Shown: in pieces, positions 1-5,796 of the stretch
Layout of the letters: every line of letters begins with the position of its first letter
Position numbering within the stretch: the first letter of the stretch is position 1
Origin: Treponema sp. UBA937
GTDB taxonomy: Bacteria; Spirochaetota; Spirochaetia; Treponematales; Breznakiellaceae
Reading direction: 5' to 3'
Length of the DNA: 7,428 bases
Assembly (NCBI GenBank): GCA_002293455.1
Contig: DBDH01000101.1
Span: 1-7,428 of the forward strand
The notes under the pieces: model-generated
Told to the model about the DNA's origin: nothing
What the model saw: the letters and a program-made list of their open reading frames with translations, nothing else
The model's database searches: none
Made by a program: the position numbers and the translations under genes

Positions 1-46
1 TTAGTCAAGTGGATAGGCACTTAAGAGAAATATACCGGAATTCTTG

Positions 47-186
47 AGCCTCTTGCAAAATTCGGTTAACCTTGCTGAGGCTTGGCGTGTACGCCTTACG
101 ATTTCTCGCCAACGATCCCTCGGATCGTTGGCGAGAAATCGCACTTTTAAGCGGTTGCAATTGCAAAAACTGGGGTTTTGCAATTG
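47..186. repeat. Structured repeat element with four consecutive inverted repeats
   Basis: Four hairpin-forming inverted repeats follow one another. (1) AGCCTC 47-52 pairs with GAGGCT 77-82, and inside it GCAA 55-58 pairs with TTGC 72-75. (2) GGCGT/ACGCC lies at 84-95 with a 2-nt gap. (3) A perfect 20-bp stem, 99-118 with 122-141, has a 3-nt loop. (4) CAATTGCAAAA 158-168 pairs with TTTTGCAATTG 176-186. A minus-strand frame from a TTG at 183 to a stop at 1-3 stays open through all of it (60 codons, rich in Arg), and a plus-strand frame is also open. This is typical of compositionally constrained repeat DNA and does not by itself indicate a gene. No transposase is present, and the element may extend beyond the left edge. 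A dispersed repeat (MITE- or REP-like) or a structured RNA are both possible. The structure is certain from the sequence; the class is unknown. Confidence 0.7.
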
Positions 187-331
187 TCTCTCTTGTTCAT
201 TTTATTATAACTTAGAAGGGGGTGTCCGAGAAGTAATTCTGGCAGTCTCATGTTTTGAGATAACTTTTCTGATTGTCAAGGAATCCTTAAAAAACAATTG
301 AAATATTCAGGTATTCCTATATTACGCTGTC

Positions 332-353
332 TTTACCTGGTTTAACCGGTAAA
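332..353. promoter_or_regulatory. Near-palindrome, possible operator
   Basis: TTTACC (332-337) is mirrored by GGTAAA (348-353), and the centre GGTTTAACC (339-347) is itself palindromic with one central base. One extra T at 338 breaks perfect symmetry. The site lies about 30 nt upstream of the proposed -35 box of the operon promoter, where an activator or repressor might bind. No regulator gene is visible nearby, so the role is a guess. Confidence 0.3.
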
Positions 354-383
354 ACTGTTTCACATTATACCCCAAAGCGAATA

Positions 384-412
384 TTTGAAAACAAAGCATA
401 TTTTGGTATGAT
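384..412 (+). promoter_or_regulatory. Probable sigma70-type promoter of the five-gene operon
   Basis: TTTGAA (384-389) and TATGAT (407-412) are separated by 17 nt, a good match to -35 and -10 boxes. Transcription would start near 420 and give a leader of about 100 nt before the GNAT gene at 520. No better promoter is seen between here and the gene. Confidence 0.45.
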
Positions 413-519
413 GGTGTTCAAGAAGGTCTTTACAACCACCAAAGCAGAACCAACAACATCGCTGCTCTGCGGCGAGCTTGTGTTGATTGCAGTAATTTGA
501 AGAGTAAGGAATTTACGAT

Positions 520-960
520 ATGAAAATACGGAAAATGAAAATTACAGACTACGATGTGGTGTACGCTCTGTGGCGTAAAACACCCGGAATGGGCCTCAAT
601 GACATCGATGACAGCCGCGAGGGTATTGAACGCTATTTAAAGCGGAACCCGCGCACTTGTTTTATCGGCGAATTCAACGGCGAGTTAGCGGGTGTGATAT
701 TGGCGGGGCATGATGGACGGCGCGGATACATTCACCACACTTGCGTTGCGCCGGACTTATGGGGCAGACAATTCGGCACAAAACTTGTTGATGCCGCGCT
801 CGAAGCGTTACGCGCGGAAGGAATAAGCAAAGCCGCGCTTGTCGTGTTTTCGCGGAACGAACGCGGAAACGGATTTTGGGAGCGGATGGGTTTTACGGAA
901 CGTCCCGACCTCGTTTACCGGAACAAAGCACTCGTGAAATTGGAGCGGATCGACACATGA
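520..960 (+). CDS. GNAT-family N-acetyltransferase
   Basis: A 146-residue single-domain GCN5-related acetyltransferase, full length for the family. It is expected to be cytoplasmic and to transfer an acetyl group from acetyl-CoA to an amine; the substrate cannot be told from sequence. The central acetyl-CoA-binding segment is visible around residues 74-101 (TCVAPDLWGRQFGTKLVDAA), with the pyrophosphate-binding loop GRQFGT at 82-87. Strand beta5 and the following helix are seen at 107-125 (ALVVFSRN, then GNGFWERMGF), the usual C-terminal GNAT signature. The N-terminal part (PGMGLNDIDDSREGIERYL) resembles a common Firmicutes/spirochaete subgroup annotated simply as N-acetyltransferase. The ATG at 520 is preceded by AAGGA at 506-510. 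It is the first gene of a five-gene plus-strand run, with 31 nt before the kinase gene. The family is certain; the specific function is unknown. Confidence 0.93.
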   Translation: MKIRKMKITDYDVVYALWRKTPGMGLNDIDDSREGIERYLKRNPRTCFIGEFNGELAGVILAGHDGRRGYIHHTCVAPDLWGRQFGTKLVDAALEALRAEGISKAALVVFSRNERGNGFWERMGFTERPDLVYRNKALVKLERIDT

Positions 961-991
961 TACTTATGTGTTTAAGAACGGAGCGGCGTAA

Positions 992-1555
992 ATGATCATC
1001 CTAATCGCCGGTTACGGGCATACAGGCAAGACGCTTCTGGCGCAGAAACTGCTTGAAAAGCTGTCGTATCCGTATCTATCAATTGATCATCTGAAAATGG
1101 GCTTGATCCGCGCGGGATATGCAAGCCTCACACCGGAAAGCGGCGATGAGGAGCTGACCGCTTATCTCTGGCCGGTTCTCAGAGAGATCATCAAAACGAA
1201 TATTGAAAACCATCAGAACTTGATTATCGAAGGATGTTACATACCTTTTAATTTCGCCGATTCGCTGCCAGATGAGTACCTTCGCGAAATTCGGTATGTC
1301 TGCCTGATATTCAGCAAGCGGTACATAGACGAACACTACGATGATATTTTTAAGCACGCGCAAGCCATTGAGCGGCGTGTTTGCGGCCGCGATTTATCGA
1401 TTTCCGAACTTAAGGCGGCTCATCAGTACAATGCAGAGATGTGCCGGCGTTACGGACTTACATGCATCCTCGTTGACGAACAATACGATATTAATCATTA
1501 TGTTGAAATAGTACTGAACATACCAAGTCTTGATGGAGGGTCATGCCGTGAGTAA
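992..1555 (+). CDS. Small P-loop kinase-like protein (AAA_33/adenylate-kinase-like)
   Basis: A 187-residue cytoplasmic P-loop NTPase. The Walker A motif GYGHTGKT lies at residues 7-14 (G7, G12, K13, T14). An Asp-containing motif SIDHLKMG around D32 sits where small-molecule kinases hold the phosphate acceptor. IIEGCYIP around E80 corresponds to the second strand motif, and ERRVCGRD (127-134) supplies arginines typical of a kinase lid. This layout fits small kinases of the zeta-toxin, adenylate kinase and chloramphenicol phosphotransferase-like superfamily; the substrate is not identifiable. The ATG at 992 is preceded by GGAG at 980-983 with an 8-nt gap. The last 8 nt overlap the GTG start of the flavoprotein gene, suggesting coupled translation. 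It could be a nucleotide, metabolite or antibiotic kinase; the neighbouring genes do not decide this. Confidence 0.85.
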   Translation: MIILIAGYGHTGKTLLAQKLLEKLSYPYLSIDHLKMGLIRAGYASLTPESGDEELTAYLWPVLREIIKTNIENHQNLIIEGCYIPFNFADSLPDEYLREIRYVCLIFSKRYIDEHYDDIFKHAQAIERRVCGRDLSISELKAAHQYNAEMCRRYGLTCILVDEQYDINHYVEIVLNIPSLDGGSCRE

Positions 1556-2087
1556 AAACATCGTGGTGTTGTCCGGCTCGCCGAGAAAAGGCGGCAACAC
1601 CGACATGCTTGCCGCCGCGTTTATCGAGGGCGCGGAATCGGCGGGAAACTATGTGACGCTGTTTCGGACAGCCGATATGAGAATCGGCGGATGCTTGGGC
1701 TGCGGGCATTGCTTTAAGGAAAAAGGCGTCTGCGTTCAAAAAGATGATATGCCGCAGATACTTGACGCGCTCCGAAAGGCAGACGCGCTGGTACTGGCAT
1801 CGCCGATTTACTATTGGAGCGTCACCGCGCAGTTAAAGTCCGCCGTTGACCGCATGTACCCGCTCATCAGCGTTAAAACCCCAATTCAGCGGGCGGCAAT
1901 GCTTCTCACATGCGGAAACAAAAACGAAGACGTAAACGAAGGCGCCGTTTTCATGCTGAACCGGCTGTGCGGCGCTTACGGATGGGATAACGCCGGGGTC
2001 GTTACAGCCGCCGGACTTCACGAAAAAGGAGAGATCGCCGGACGCGCCGAACTTGACAAAGCAAGGGCGCTCGGCGGAACAATATGA
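1548..2087 (+). CDS. Flavodoxin-fold NAD(P)H-dependent oxidoreductase, iron-sulfur flavoprotein-like
   Basis: A 179-residue protein of the NADPH-dependent FMN reductase/flavodoxin-like family. The FMN phosphate loop is GSPRKGGNT (residues 10-18), and the flavin-contacting motif ASPIYYWSVTAQLKSAVDR follows after the middle. Four cysteines, C49, C52, C55 and C62, are spaced C-x2-C-x2-C-x6-C, the compact pattern of iron-sulfur flavoproteins that bind a 4Fe-4S cluster next to FMN, so electron transfer is the likely role. I chose GTG 1548 because GGAGG at 1535-1539 lies 8 nt upstream; a frame-compatible TTG at 1530 and ATG at 1533 precede or overlap that site and lack their own. It overlaps the kinase gene by 8 nt and the membrane protein gene by 4 nt (ATGA). 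The electron partner is unknown. Confidence 0.9.
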   Translation: MSKNIVVLSGSPRKGGNTDMLAAAFIEGAESAGNYVTLFRTADMRIGGCLGCGHCFKEKGVCVQKDDMPQILDALRKADALVLASPIYYWSVTAQLKSAVDRMYPLISVKTPIQRAAMLLTCGNKNEDVNEGAVFMLNRLCGAYGWDNAGVVTAAGLHEKGEIAGRAELDKARALGGTI

Positions 2088-2743
2088 CCAACTTCTTAGT
2101 AAGACTGCTTAACATGCTGATCGGCCTTGTGCTGTACGCGCTTGGGATCGTCGCAACCATAAACGCCAACGTCGGCTACGCCCCGTGGGAAGTATTCCAT
2201 GTCGGGCTTGCGGATGTAACAGGCCTGACACTGGGCGTGGCTTCCATCATCGCGGGCGTTGTAATCGCCATAATCGTCACAGCAATGGGAGAAAAACTGG
2301 GGCTTGGAACCCTTGCAAGTATGATACTGACAGGCGTGTTCATCGATATTATCGTCATGCTCAAATTTATTCCTGCCGCGAACAATTTCGCGGCGGGGAT
2401 CGCCATGTTAACGGCAGGGATGTTTATCATCGCACTCGGCTCATATTTTTACATGAAGGCCGCCTTCGGCGCCGGTCCCCGGGACAACCTGATGGTCGTG
2501 CTGACACGAAAAACAAAAATCCCCGTGGGCGTATGCCGCCTCTTGGTCGAACTTTTGGTAACGTTCGTCGGCTGGCTTTTAGGCGGCATGGCCGGAATCG
2601 GAACCATCATCTCATTTATCGGGATAGGCCTCTGTGTGCAAATCGTTTTCAGCGTTTTCAAATTTGATGTTACGGCAGTCAAGCACGAAACATTGAGGGA
2701 AACTTTTTCAAGAATGGGGCGGGAGAACGCTGATGGCAATTGA
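2084..2743 (+). CDS. YczE-type integral membrane protein
   Basis: A 219-residue polytopic membrane protein resembling the YczE/YitT-like family (COG2364 type), whose members have no settled biochemical role. Hydrophobic segments lie near residues 8-27, 46-67, 74-97, 102-123, 147-166 and 170-192, giving about five or six helices, followed by a charged cytoplasmic tail. Family-typical motifs are GYAPWEV (31-37), GAGPRDNL (129-136) and GGMAGIGTI (167-175). The ATG overlaps the stop of the flavoprotein gene as ATGA, and its own end overlaps the deacylase gene by 11 nt, so its translation is probably coupled at both ends. It may be a small transporter or membrane scaffold; nothing in the sequence fixes a substrate. 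Confidence 0.88.
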   Translation: MTNFLVRLLNMLIGLVLYALGIVATINANVGYAPWEVFHVGLADVTGLTLGVASIIAGVVIAIIVTAMGEKLGLGTLASMILTGVFIDIIVMLKFIPAANNFAAGIAMLTAGMFIIALGSYFYMKAAFGAGPRDNLMVVLTRKTKIPVGVCRLLVELLVTFVGWLLGGMAGIGTIISFIGIGLCVQIVFSVFKFDVTAVKHETLRETFSRMGRENADGN

Positions 2744-3194
2744 GAAAGTAAAGGAATACTTCAGACAGTTTGGAATGGAAAACCAGATAATGGAATTCGA
2801 GGTTTCAAGCGCAACGGTTGAGCTGGCCGCTGAAGCTTTACACTGCGAACCGCAACGCATCGCAAAAACATTATCCTTCATGGTTCATGAACAATGTGTC
2901 TTGATTGTGACGGCGGGCGACGCAAGAATTGATAACACAAAATACAAAGCTCAATTTGGAGCCAAAGCCAAGATGCTGTCTCCCGAAGAAACCTTGGAAA
3001 TCGTCGGTCACGCAATAGGCGGGGTTTGTCCGTTTGGGATTAACGGCGGCATAGCCGTATATCTTGATGTATCTCTCAAAAGATTTACATCCGTTTTTCC
3101 GGCATGTGGAAGCGGCAACAGCGCCATAGAACTTACGATCCCTCAATTGGAGCGGTTTTCAAACTGCAAAGAATGGATTGATGTATGTAAGTGA
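2733..3194 (+). CDS. YbaK/EbsC-type aminoacyl-tRNA deacylase
   Basis: A 153-residue single-domain protein of the YbaK/ProX editing family, full length. Members hydrolyse mischarged tRNAs such as Cys- or Ala-tRNA(Pro) in the cytoplasm and protect translation fidelity. Family hallmarks are seen: RIAKTLSF with the conserved K45, a glycine-rich segment GGVCPFG (96-102) before the D112 strand (YLDVSL), and the late GSGNSAIELT motif (126-135). The start ATG 2733 lies inside the end of the membrane protein gene, with GGGAG at 2721-2725, 7 nt upstream. It ends the five-gene operon; no clear terminator follows, only AT-rich DNA. The exact specificity (YbaK, ProXp-ala or a relative) cannot be assigned by eye. 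Confidence 0.9.
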   Translation: MAIEKVKEYFRQFGMENQIMEFEVSSATVELAAEALHCEPQRIAKTLSFMVHEQCVLIVTAGDARIDNTKYKAQFGAKAKMLSPEETLEIVGHAIGGVCPFGINGGIAVYLDVSLKRFTSVFPACGSGNSAIELTIPQLERFSNCKEWIDVCK

Positions 3195-3280
3195 TTGGAA
3201 AGCTATTCCCCAACAAATATTATTTTCGGCTTCAAATCAATGTTACGTTCTGTCTTTACAAATTTTTCTTTCTCAAATAT

Positions 3281-3425
3281 TATTCTACATAGCGATGTAT
3301 AAAACTTTTATTTTTTTATAGTTTTATACATCAGAATGATTAAAACTTTCATAATTTTCAATCTTTTATACATTAAAATGCATAAAACTATTGATTTTTT
3401 AGGGTTTTAGACATAATAATGTATA
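3281..3425. repeat. Four phased palindromic sites (about 41-bp tandem array)
   Basis: Four tandem units begin at 3281, 3322, 3364 and 3405. Each carries an imperfect palindrome made of a left half-site close to AGTTTTATACAT, a 4-nt spacer, and its mirror ATGTATAAAACT. Spacers are AGCG 3291-3294, CAGA 3332-3335, TAAA 3374-3377 and AATA 3415-3418, so centres are 41, 42 and 41 bp apart, about four DNA turns, placing all sites on one helix face. Twelve-base arms match 9, 10, 9 and 8 positions out of 12. The right arm of unit 1 and left arm of unit 2 form a perfect 13-bp inverted repeat (3294-3306 with 3320-3332). The array directly precedes the ATPase gene and its last site overlaps the probable -10 box, so an operator array bound cooperatively by a dimeric regulator is the likeliest role. 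Confidence 0.85.
3391..3419 (+). promoter_or_regulatory. Probable promoter of the ATPase gene, overlapping the fourth palindrome
   Basis: TTGATT (3391-3396) and TAATAA (3414-3419) are 17 nt apart. The -10 box falls inside the fourth palindrome, so a bound regulator would block RNA polymerase. The ribosome binding site AAGAGG (3427-3432) follows, 6 nt before ATG 3439, which leaves a very short leader. The surrounding AT-richness allows other -10 assignments. Confidence 0.45.
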
Positions 3426-3438
3426 TAAGAGGTTTAGA

Positions 3439-4701
3439 ATGCTTGTAGATCGTCCGGAATATTTGAAACAATTATTTTCTTATAAAGATATGGATGTGGT
3501 AAAAATTATCGCCGGGATTCGCCGCTCAGGAAAATCTACCTTGTTTGAGTTATATATAGAGCAATTGAAAAAAATGGGCGTTGCGCCGGAACAAATTCAA
3601 ATGATAAAACTGGAAGAATTGGAAAATGAATCATTACGGGAATATCACGCTTTACACGAACATATAAAATCGCACCTGATTCAGGGAAAAAAGAATTATG
3701 TATTTTTAGACGAGATACAAATTGTTGAAGGTTTCGGCAAAGTTGTTGACAGTCTGTTCCTAAAAGGAGTCGATATATATTTAACTGGTTCAAATTCAAA
3801 GATGCTTTCTATGGATTTGGCAAATCAGATTGAGAGACAAAAAATTACGATACACATGTTTCCTTTTTCGTTCAAGGAATATGTAAGCGCTTATCCGCGC
3901 GGCCCCATAGTTGAAACGGCGGATCAAATATTTGAAAATTACCTGCAATATAGTTCATTTCCCAAAGTTTTGGAGATATTACGGAATAATCTAACGTATT
4001 CAGAAAATGACAAAGTTTTCACTTTTAACACACAGGATCAAGAAAATGTAAATTCCCAGGTCCGCAGTTATTTATCAGATATTTATGACAAAATTGTATT
4101 ACGCGACATAGTCAGTAATAAAAACATACCAGATATCGGAAGATTAACGGATGTCCTTCGTTTTATGGCGGATAATATAAGCAAGCCTTCTTCCATAAAG
4201 CGTATAGCCGATACGATGACTTCCGCAGGCCGTAGAATTGATATCCGCACCGTTGAAAAATATGTGGACGCGTTTTGCGATAGTTTTATTCTGTATAAAG
4301 TATTTAGATATGACATAAAAGGAATGGAACTTTTAAGAACGCAAAACAAATATTTTATGGCAGATATGGGGCTGCGTCATTTCATCTTGGGCGGCAAAAA
4401 ATCGGACGCGGGGAAAATATTGGAAAATGTTGTATATCTGGAACTGCTCCGCCGCGGGTATACCGTCAATATAGGCAAAGTTGGTGATAAAGAAGTTGAC
4501 TTTGTCGCGCGTAAAGGCGATGCCGTCGAGTATTATCAAGTTTCCGACACAATACGCGGTGAAGAAACATTCAAGCGCGAAGCCGCGTCGCTGGAAGCAA
4601 TAAGAGACCACTATCCAAAGTTCATATTAACGCGCGATTACGAAACAGCATCGCATAAGGGGATCAAAATTCAAAATATGTTAAAATGGCTCGTTGAATA
4701 A
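3439..4701 (+). CDS. AAA-family ATPase with C-terminal DUF4143 domain
   Basis: A 420-residue protein with the AAA_14 plus DUF4143 architecture, common in many copies in gut bacteria and archaea and of unknown cellular role. The N-terminal ATPase shows Walker A GIRRSGKS (residues 26-33), Walker B YVFLDEIQ (D91, E92) and a sensor-like LTGSNSKML (115-123). The C-terminal part resembles a PD-(D/E)XK nuclease-like fold: GKILENVVYLELLRRGY (E329), then KEVDFVARKG (D354), then EYYQVS (364-369). The last motif has Gln-Val-Ser where an active nuclease would have Glu-x-Lys, as in many members of this family, so nuclease activity is doubtful. It is a lone gene between the operon and convergent murB, preceded by four phased palindromes. 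It is visibly more AT-rich than the operon to its left, which suggests separate acquisition. Confidence 0.92.
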   Translation: MLVDRPEYLKQLFSYKDMDVVKIIAGIRRSGKSTLFELYIEQLKKMGVAPEQIQMIKLEELENESLREYHALHEHIKSHLIQGKKNYVFLDEIQIVEGFGKVVDSLFLKGVDIYLTGSNSKMLSMDLANQIERQKITIHMFPFSFKEYVSAYPRGPIVETADQIFENYLQYSSFPKVLEILRNNLTYSENDKVFTFNTQDQENVNSQVRSYLSDIYDKIVLRDIVSNKNIPDIGRLTDVLRFMADNISKPSSIKRIADTMTSAGRRIDIRTVEKYVDAFCDSFILYKVFRYDIKGMELLRTQNKYFMADMGLRHFILGGKKSDAGKILENVVYLELLRRGYTVNIGKVGDKEVDFVARKGDAVEYYQVSDTIRGEETFKREAASLEAIRDHYPKFILTRDYETASHKGIKIQNMLKWLVE

Positions 4702-4711
4702 AGAGCATAGA

Positions 4712-4734
4712 AAAGAGCCGGATTATCCTTCTTT
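4712..4734. terminator. Weak bulged hairpin between convergent genes
   Basis: AAAGAG (4712-4717) can pair with TTCTTT (4729-4734, one G-T pair), and GGA (4720-4722) with TCC (4726-4728) around a TTA loop; two C residues at 4718-4719 bulge out. It lies between the convergent ATPase and murB genes, where a two-way terminator would be expected. The stem is poor and no clear T-run follows. Confidence 0.2.
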
Positions 4735-4760
4735 GCTGTTTGACTTTGCTTTACTCACTG

Positions 4761-5726
4761 TTAATTCTTAACTGCTATTTGATCTTCCCAGTCTCCAACA
4801 AAGAGTATTTCCGGTTCTAAATCGATGCCGAGTTCGGCCTTTACCTTGCTCTTTATCTTTTGAACCAAATTGCGGATATCAGCGGCCGCGGCGTTTCCGG
4901 TATTTACGATGATGTTTCCATGCCAGTCGGCAACTTTTGCCCCGCCAACGGACAAGCCCCGAAGTCCGAGTTCATCGATGATTTTGCCGGTGGGTTTTCC
5001 AAAAGCGGTATTGTTTTTAAACGATGATCCCGCCGAAGGCAGCTGGTAATGTCCCTTCGTTTCCCGGTCGTTCCGGTGATCTTCCATCACAGACCGGATT
5101 TCGGAAACGTTCTTTTTTTCCAAGCGGAAGGTGCCGCTCAAAATAAGCACATCCCGATTCTGGAAAGGACTTTTTTTGTAAGCAAAATCCGGCGCGTGAA
5201 AAGGAACTGTTATATTCCGTAAGGATTCATCGAGGATTTCTGTTTCTATCAATATGTCTGAAATAGAAGAGCCGTAACAGCGGGCGTTCATCCAAATTGC
5301 GCCGCCGTAAGAACCGGGCATTCCGGCAAGAAATTCCATGCCCCCGTATCCGCGGAGAGCGGCTTCCTCGATTGCGTCATCAATCAGGGTGCCGGAACGG
5401 ATAGTAACGCGGTCCTCTGCAAAAGTGCAGCCGGTCCATCCGGTACAATCGAGGACAATTCCGCGGATTCCCGCATCGGCAACTACCAAATTGGCCCCGC
5501 CGCCAAGAATAAAGAGCGGGATTTCATCTTCCCTTGCAAGGGAAATAATCTTGGCGGCAGTTTCAGGGAAAGTATCCCCGGAAGGTTTTATCCAAAGATC
5601 AGCCGGACCGCCCACTTTGAAGCTTGTATGATTCGTCATCGGTTCATCAAAACGGAGTTCCCCGGAGAACGGAACTTCACTTGCGGGACTGCTGATCTTT
5701 TCGGCAATTTTACGCAGTTTATCCAT
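4761..5726 (-). CDS. murB: UDP-N-acetylenolpyruvoylglucosamine reductase (MurB)
   Basis: A 321-residue FAD enzyme that reduces enolpyruvyl-UDP-GlcNAc to UDP-MurNAc with NADPH, the second committed step of peptidoglycan synthesis in the cytoplasm. FAD-binding motifs NHTSFKVGGPAD (32-43), ILGGGANLVV (73-82) and AGMPGSYGGA (134-143) are present. The proton-donor region is SAGSSFKN (231-238, S234) and the C-terminal catalytic Glu is E306 in LEPEILFVG. The length and the lack of the extra tyrosine loop fit type II MurB. Two departures stand out: YKKS at 183-186 where YRxS is usual, and MNARCYG at 146-152 where a Gly usually replaces the Arg. No Shine-Dalgarno precedes the ATG; a TATAAT lies 10 nt upstream, so the mRNA may be leaderless. 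An upstream stop excludes a much longer start. The RelB-YoeB module lies just upstream on the same strand. Confidence 0.96.
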   Translation of the reverse strand: MDKLRKIAEKISSPASEVPFSGELRFDEPMTNHTSFKVGGPADLWIKPSGDTFPETAAKIISLAREDEIPLFILGGGANLVVADAGIRGIVLDCTGWTGCTFAEDRVTIRSGTLIDDAIEEAALRGYGGMEFLAGMPGSYGGAIWMNARCYGSSISDILIETEILDESLRNITVPFHAPDFAYKKSPFQNRDVLILSGTFRLEKKNVSEIRSVMEDHRNDRETKGHYQLPSAGSSFKNNTAFGKPTGKIIDELGLRGLSVGGAKVADWHGNIIVNTGNAAAADIRNLVQKIKSKVKAELGIDLEPEILFVGDWEDQIAVKN

Positions 5727-5763
5727 ATTGAAAACGATTATACCGTTTTATCACCGGAAGTTC
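5693..5763. repeat. Direct repeat copy 1: murB 5' end plus old murB-cysS intergenic region
   Basis: Bases 5693-5721 (murB codons about 2 to 12 on the other strand) match 6423-6451 at 28 of 29 positions. Bases 5737-5763 match 6455-6481 at 22 of 27, with about 12 bases, including the murB ATG, missing in copy 2. This copy holds the functional murB start, so it is the original position. Together the two copies bracket the RelB-YoeB module. Confidence 0.85.
5737..5742 (-). promoter_or_regulatory. Probable -10 box of murB
   Basis: On the minus strand this reads TATAAT, a perfect -10 box, with only 10 nt to the murB ATG (5726). The -35 region 17 nt further upstream (TGGAAC) is a weak match. Transcription would start within about 4 nt of the start codon, implying a leaderless or near-leaderless message. 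The related copy at 6455-6460 has lost the murB ATG. Confidence 0.45.
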
Positions 5764-5788
5764 CACGGTTCTTGTGCTTTATAATATC
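5754..5788 (+). pseudogene. Decayed relic of the cysS ribosome binding site and first codons
   Basis: This segment aligns without gaps to 7080-7114, the real cysS start, at 26 of 35 positions. The cysS GGAGG has become GGAAG and the ATG an ACG (5765-5767). The frame after it still reads x-x-Leu-x-Leu-Tyr-Asn-x, against Met-Ala-Leu-Ser-Leu-Tyr-Asn-Thr in CysRS, with the identical 8-nt run CTTTATAA. After about 8 codons the match ends and the toxin gene's 3' end begins at 5797. I infer this is what remains of the original cysS start next to murB, cut off from the gene when the TA modules arrived. It is too short to be expressed as anything useful. Confidence 0.7.
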
Positions 5789-5796
5789 ACTACTAA

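Larger units (their letters stand above)
187..519. other. Non-coding leader region upstream of the five-gene operon
   Basis: This stretch of over 300 bases holds no gene that I can support. It contains a 22-bp near-palindrome (332-353), a plausible promoter (384-412), a small hairpin (459-465 with 469-475, 3-nt loop, one G-T pair) without a following T-run, and a ribosome binding site AAGGA at 506-510, 9 nt before the first ATG of the operon. A frame open from 291 to 500 could give a 30-residue peptide from ATG 408. It has no ribosome binding site and no recognisable content. Confidence 0.6.

Noticed and set aside
1..183. Minus-strand 60-codon frame from a TTG start, Arg-rich
   Set aside because: It runs through nested inverted repeats, uses a TTG start without a clear ribosome binding site, and a second frame on the other strand is open as well. 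I treat it as part of the repeat element, although it may be annotated as a hypothetical protein elsewhere.
44..301. Plus-strand 85-codon frame
   Set aside because: It overlaps the structured repeat and has no ribosome binding site or recognisable domain.
291..500. Open frame of 69 codons, with a possible 30-residue peptide from ATG 408
   Set aside because: No start with a ribosome binding site, no family resemblance, and it overlaps the proposed promoter and leader of the operon.
2185..2667. 160-codon plus-strand frame inside the membrane protein gene
   Set aside because: An Arg/His/Gly-rich out-of-frame shadow of the YczE-type gene, with no independent start signal.
3281..3425. Tandem repeats considered as a CRISPR array or a type III TA antitoxin RNA
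   Set aside because: Units are contiguous 41-42 bp without unique spacers and no cas genes are present. The downstream gene is an ATPase, not a ToxN-like nuclease, and there is no terminator between array and gene. An operator array fits better.
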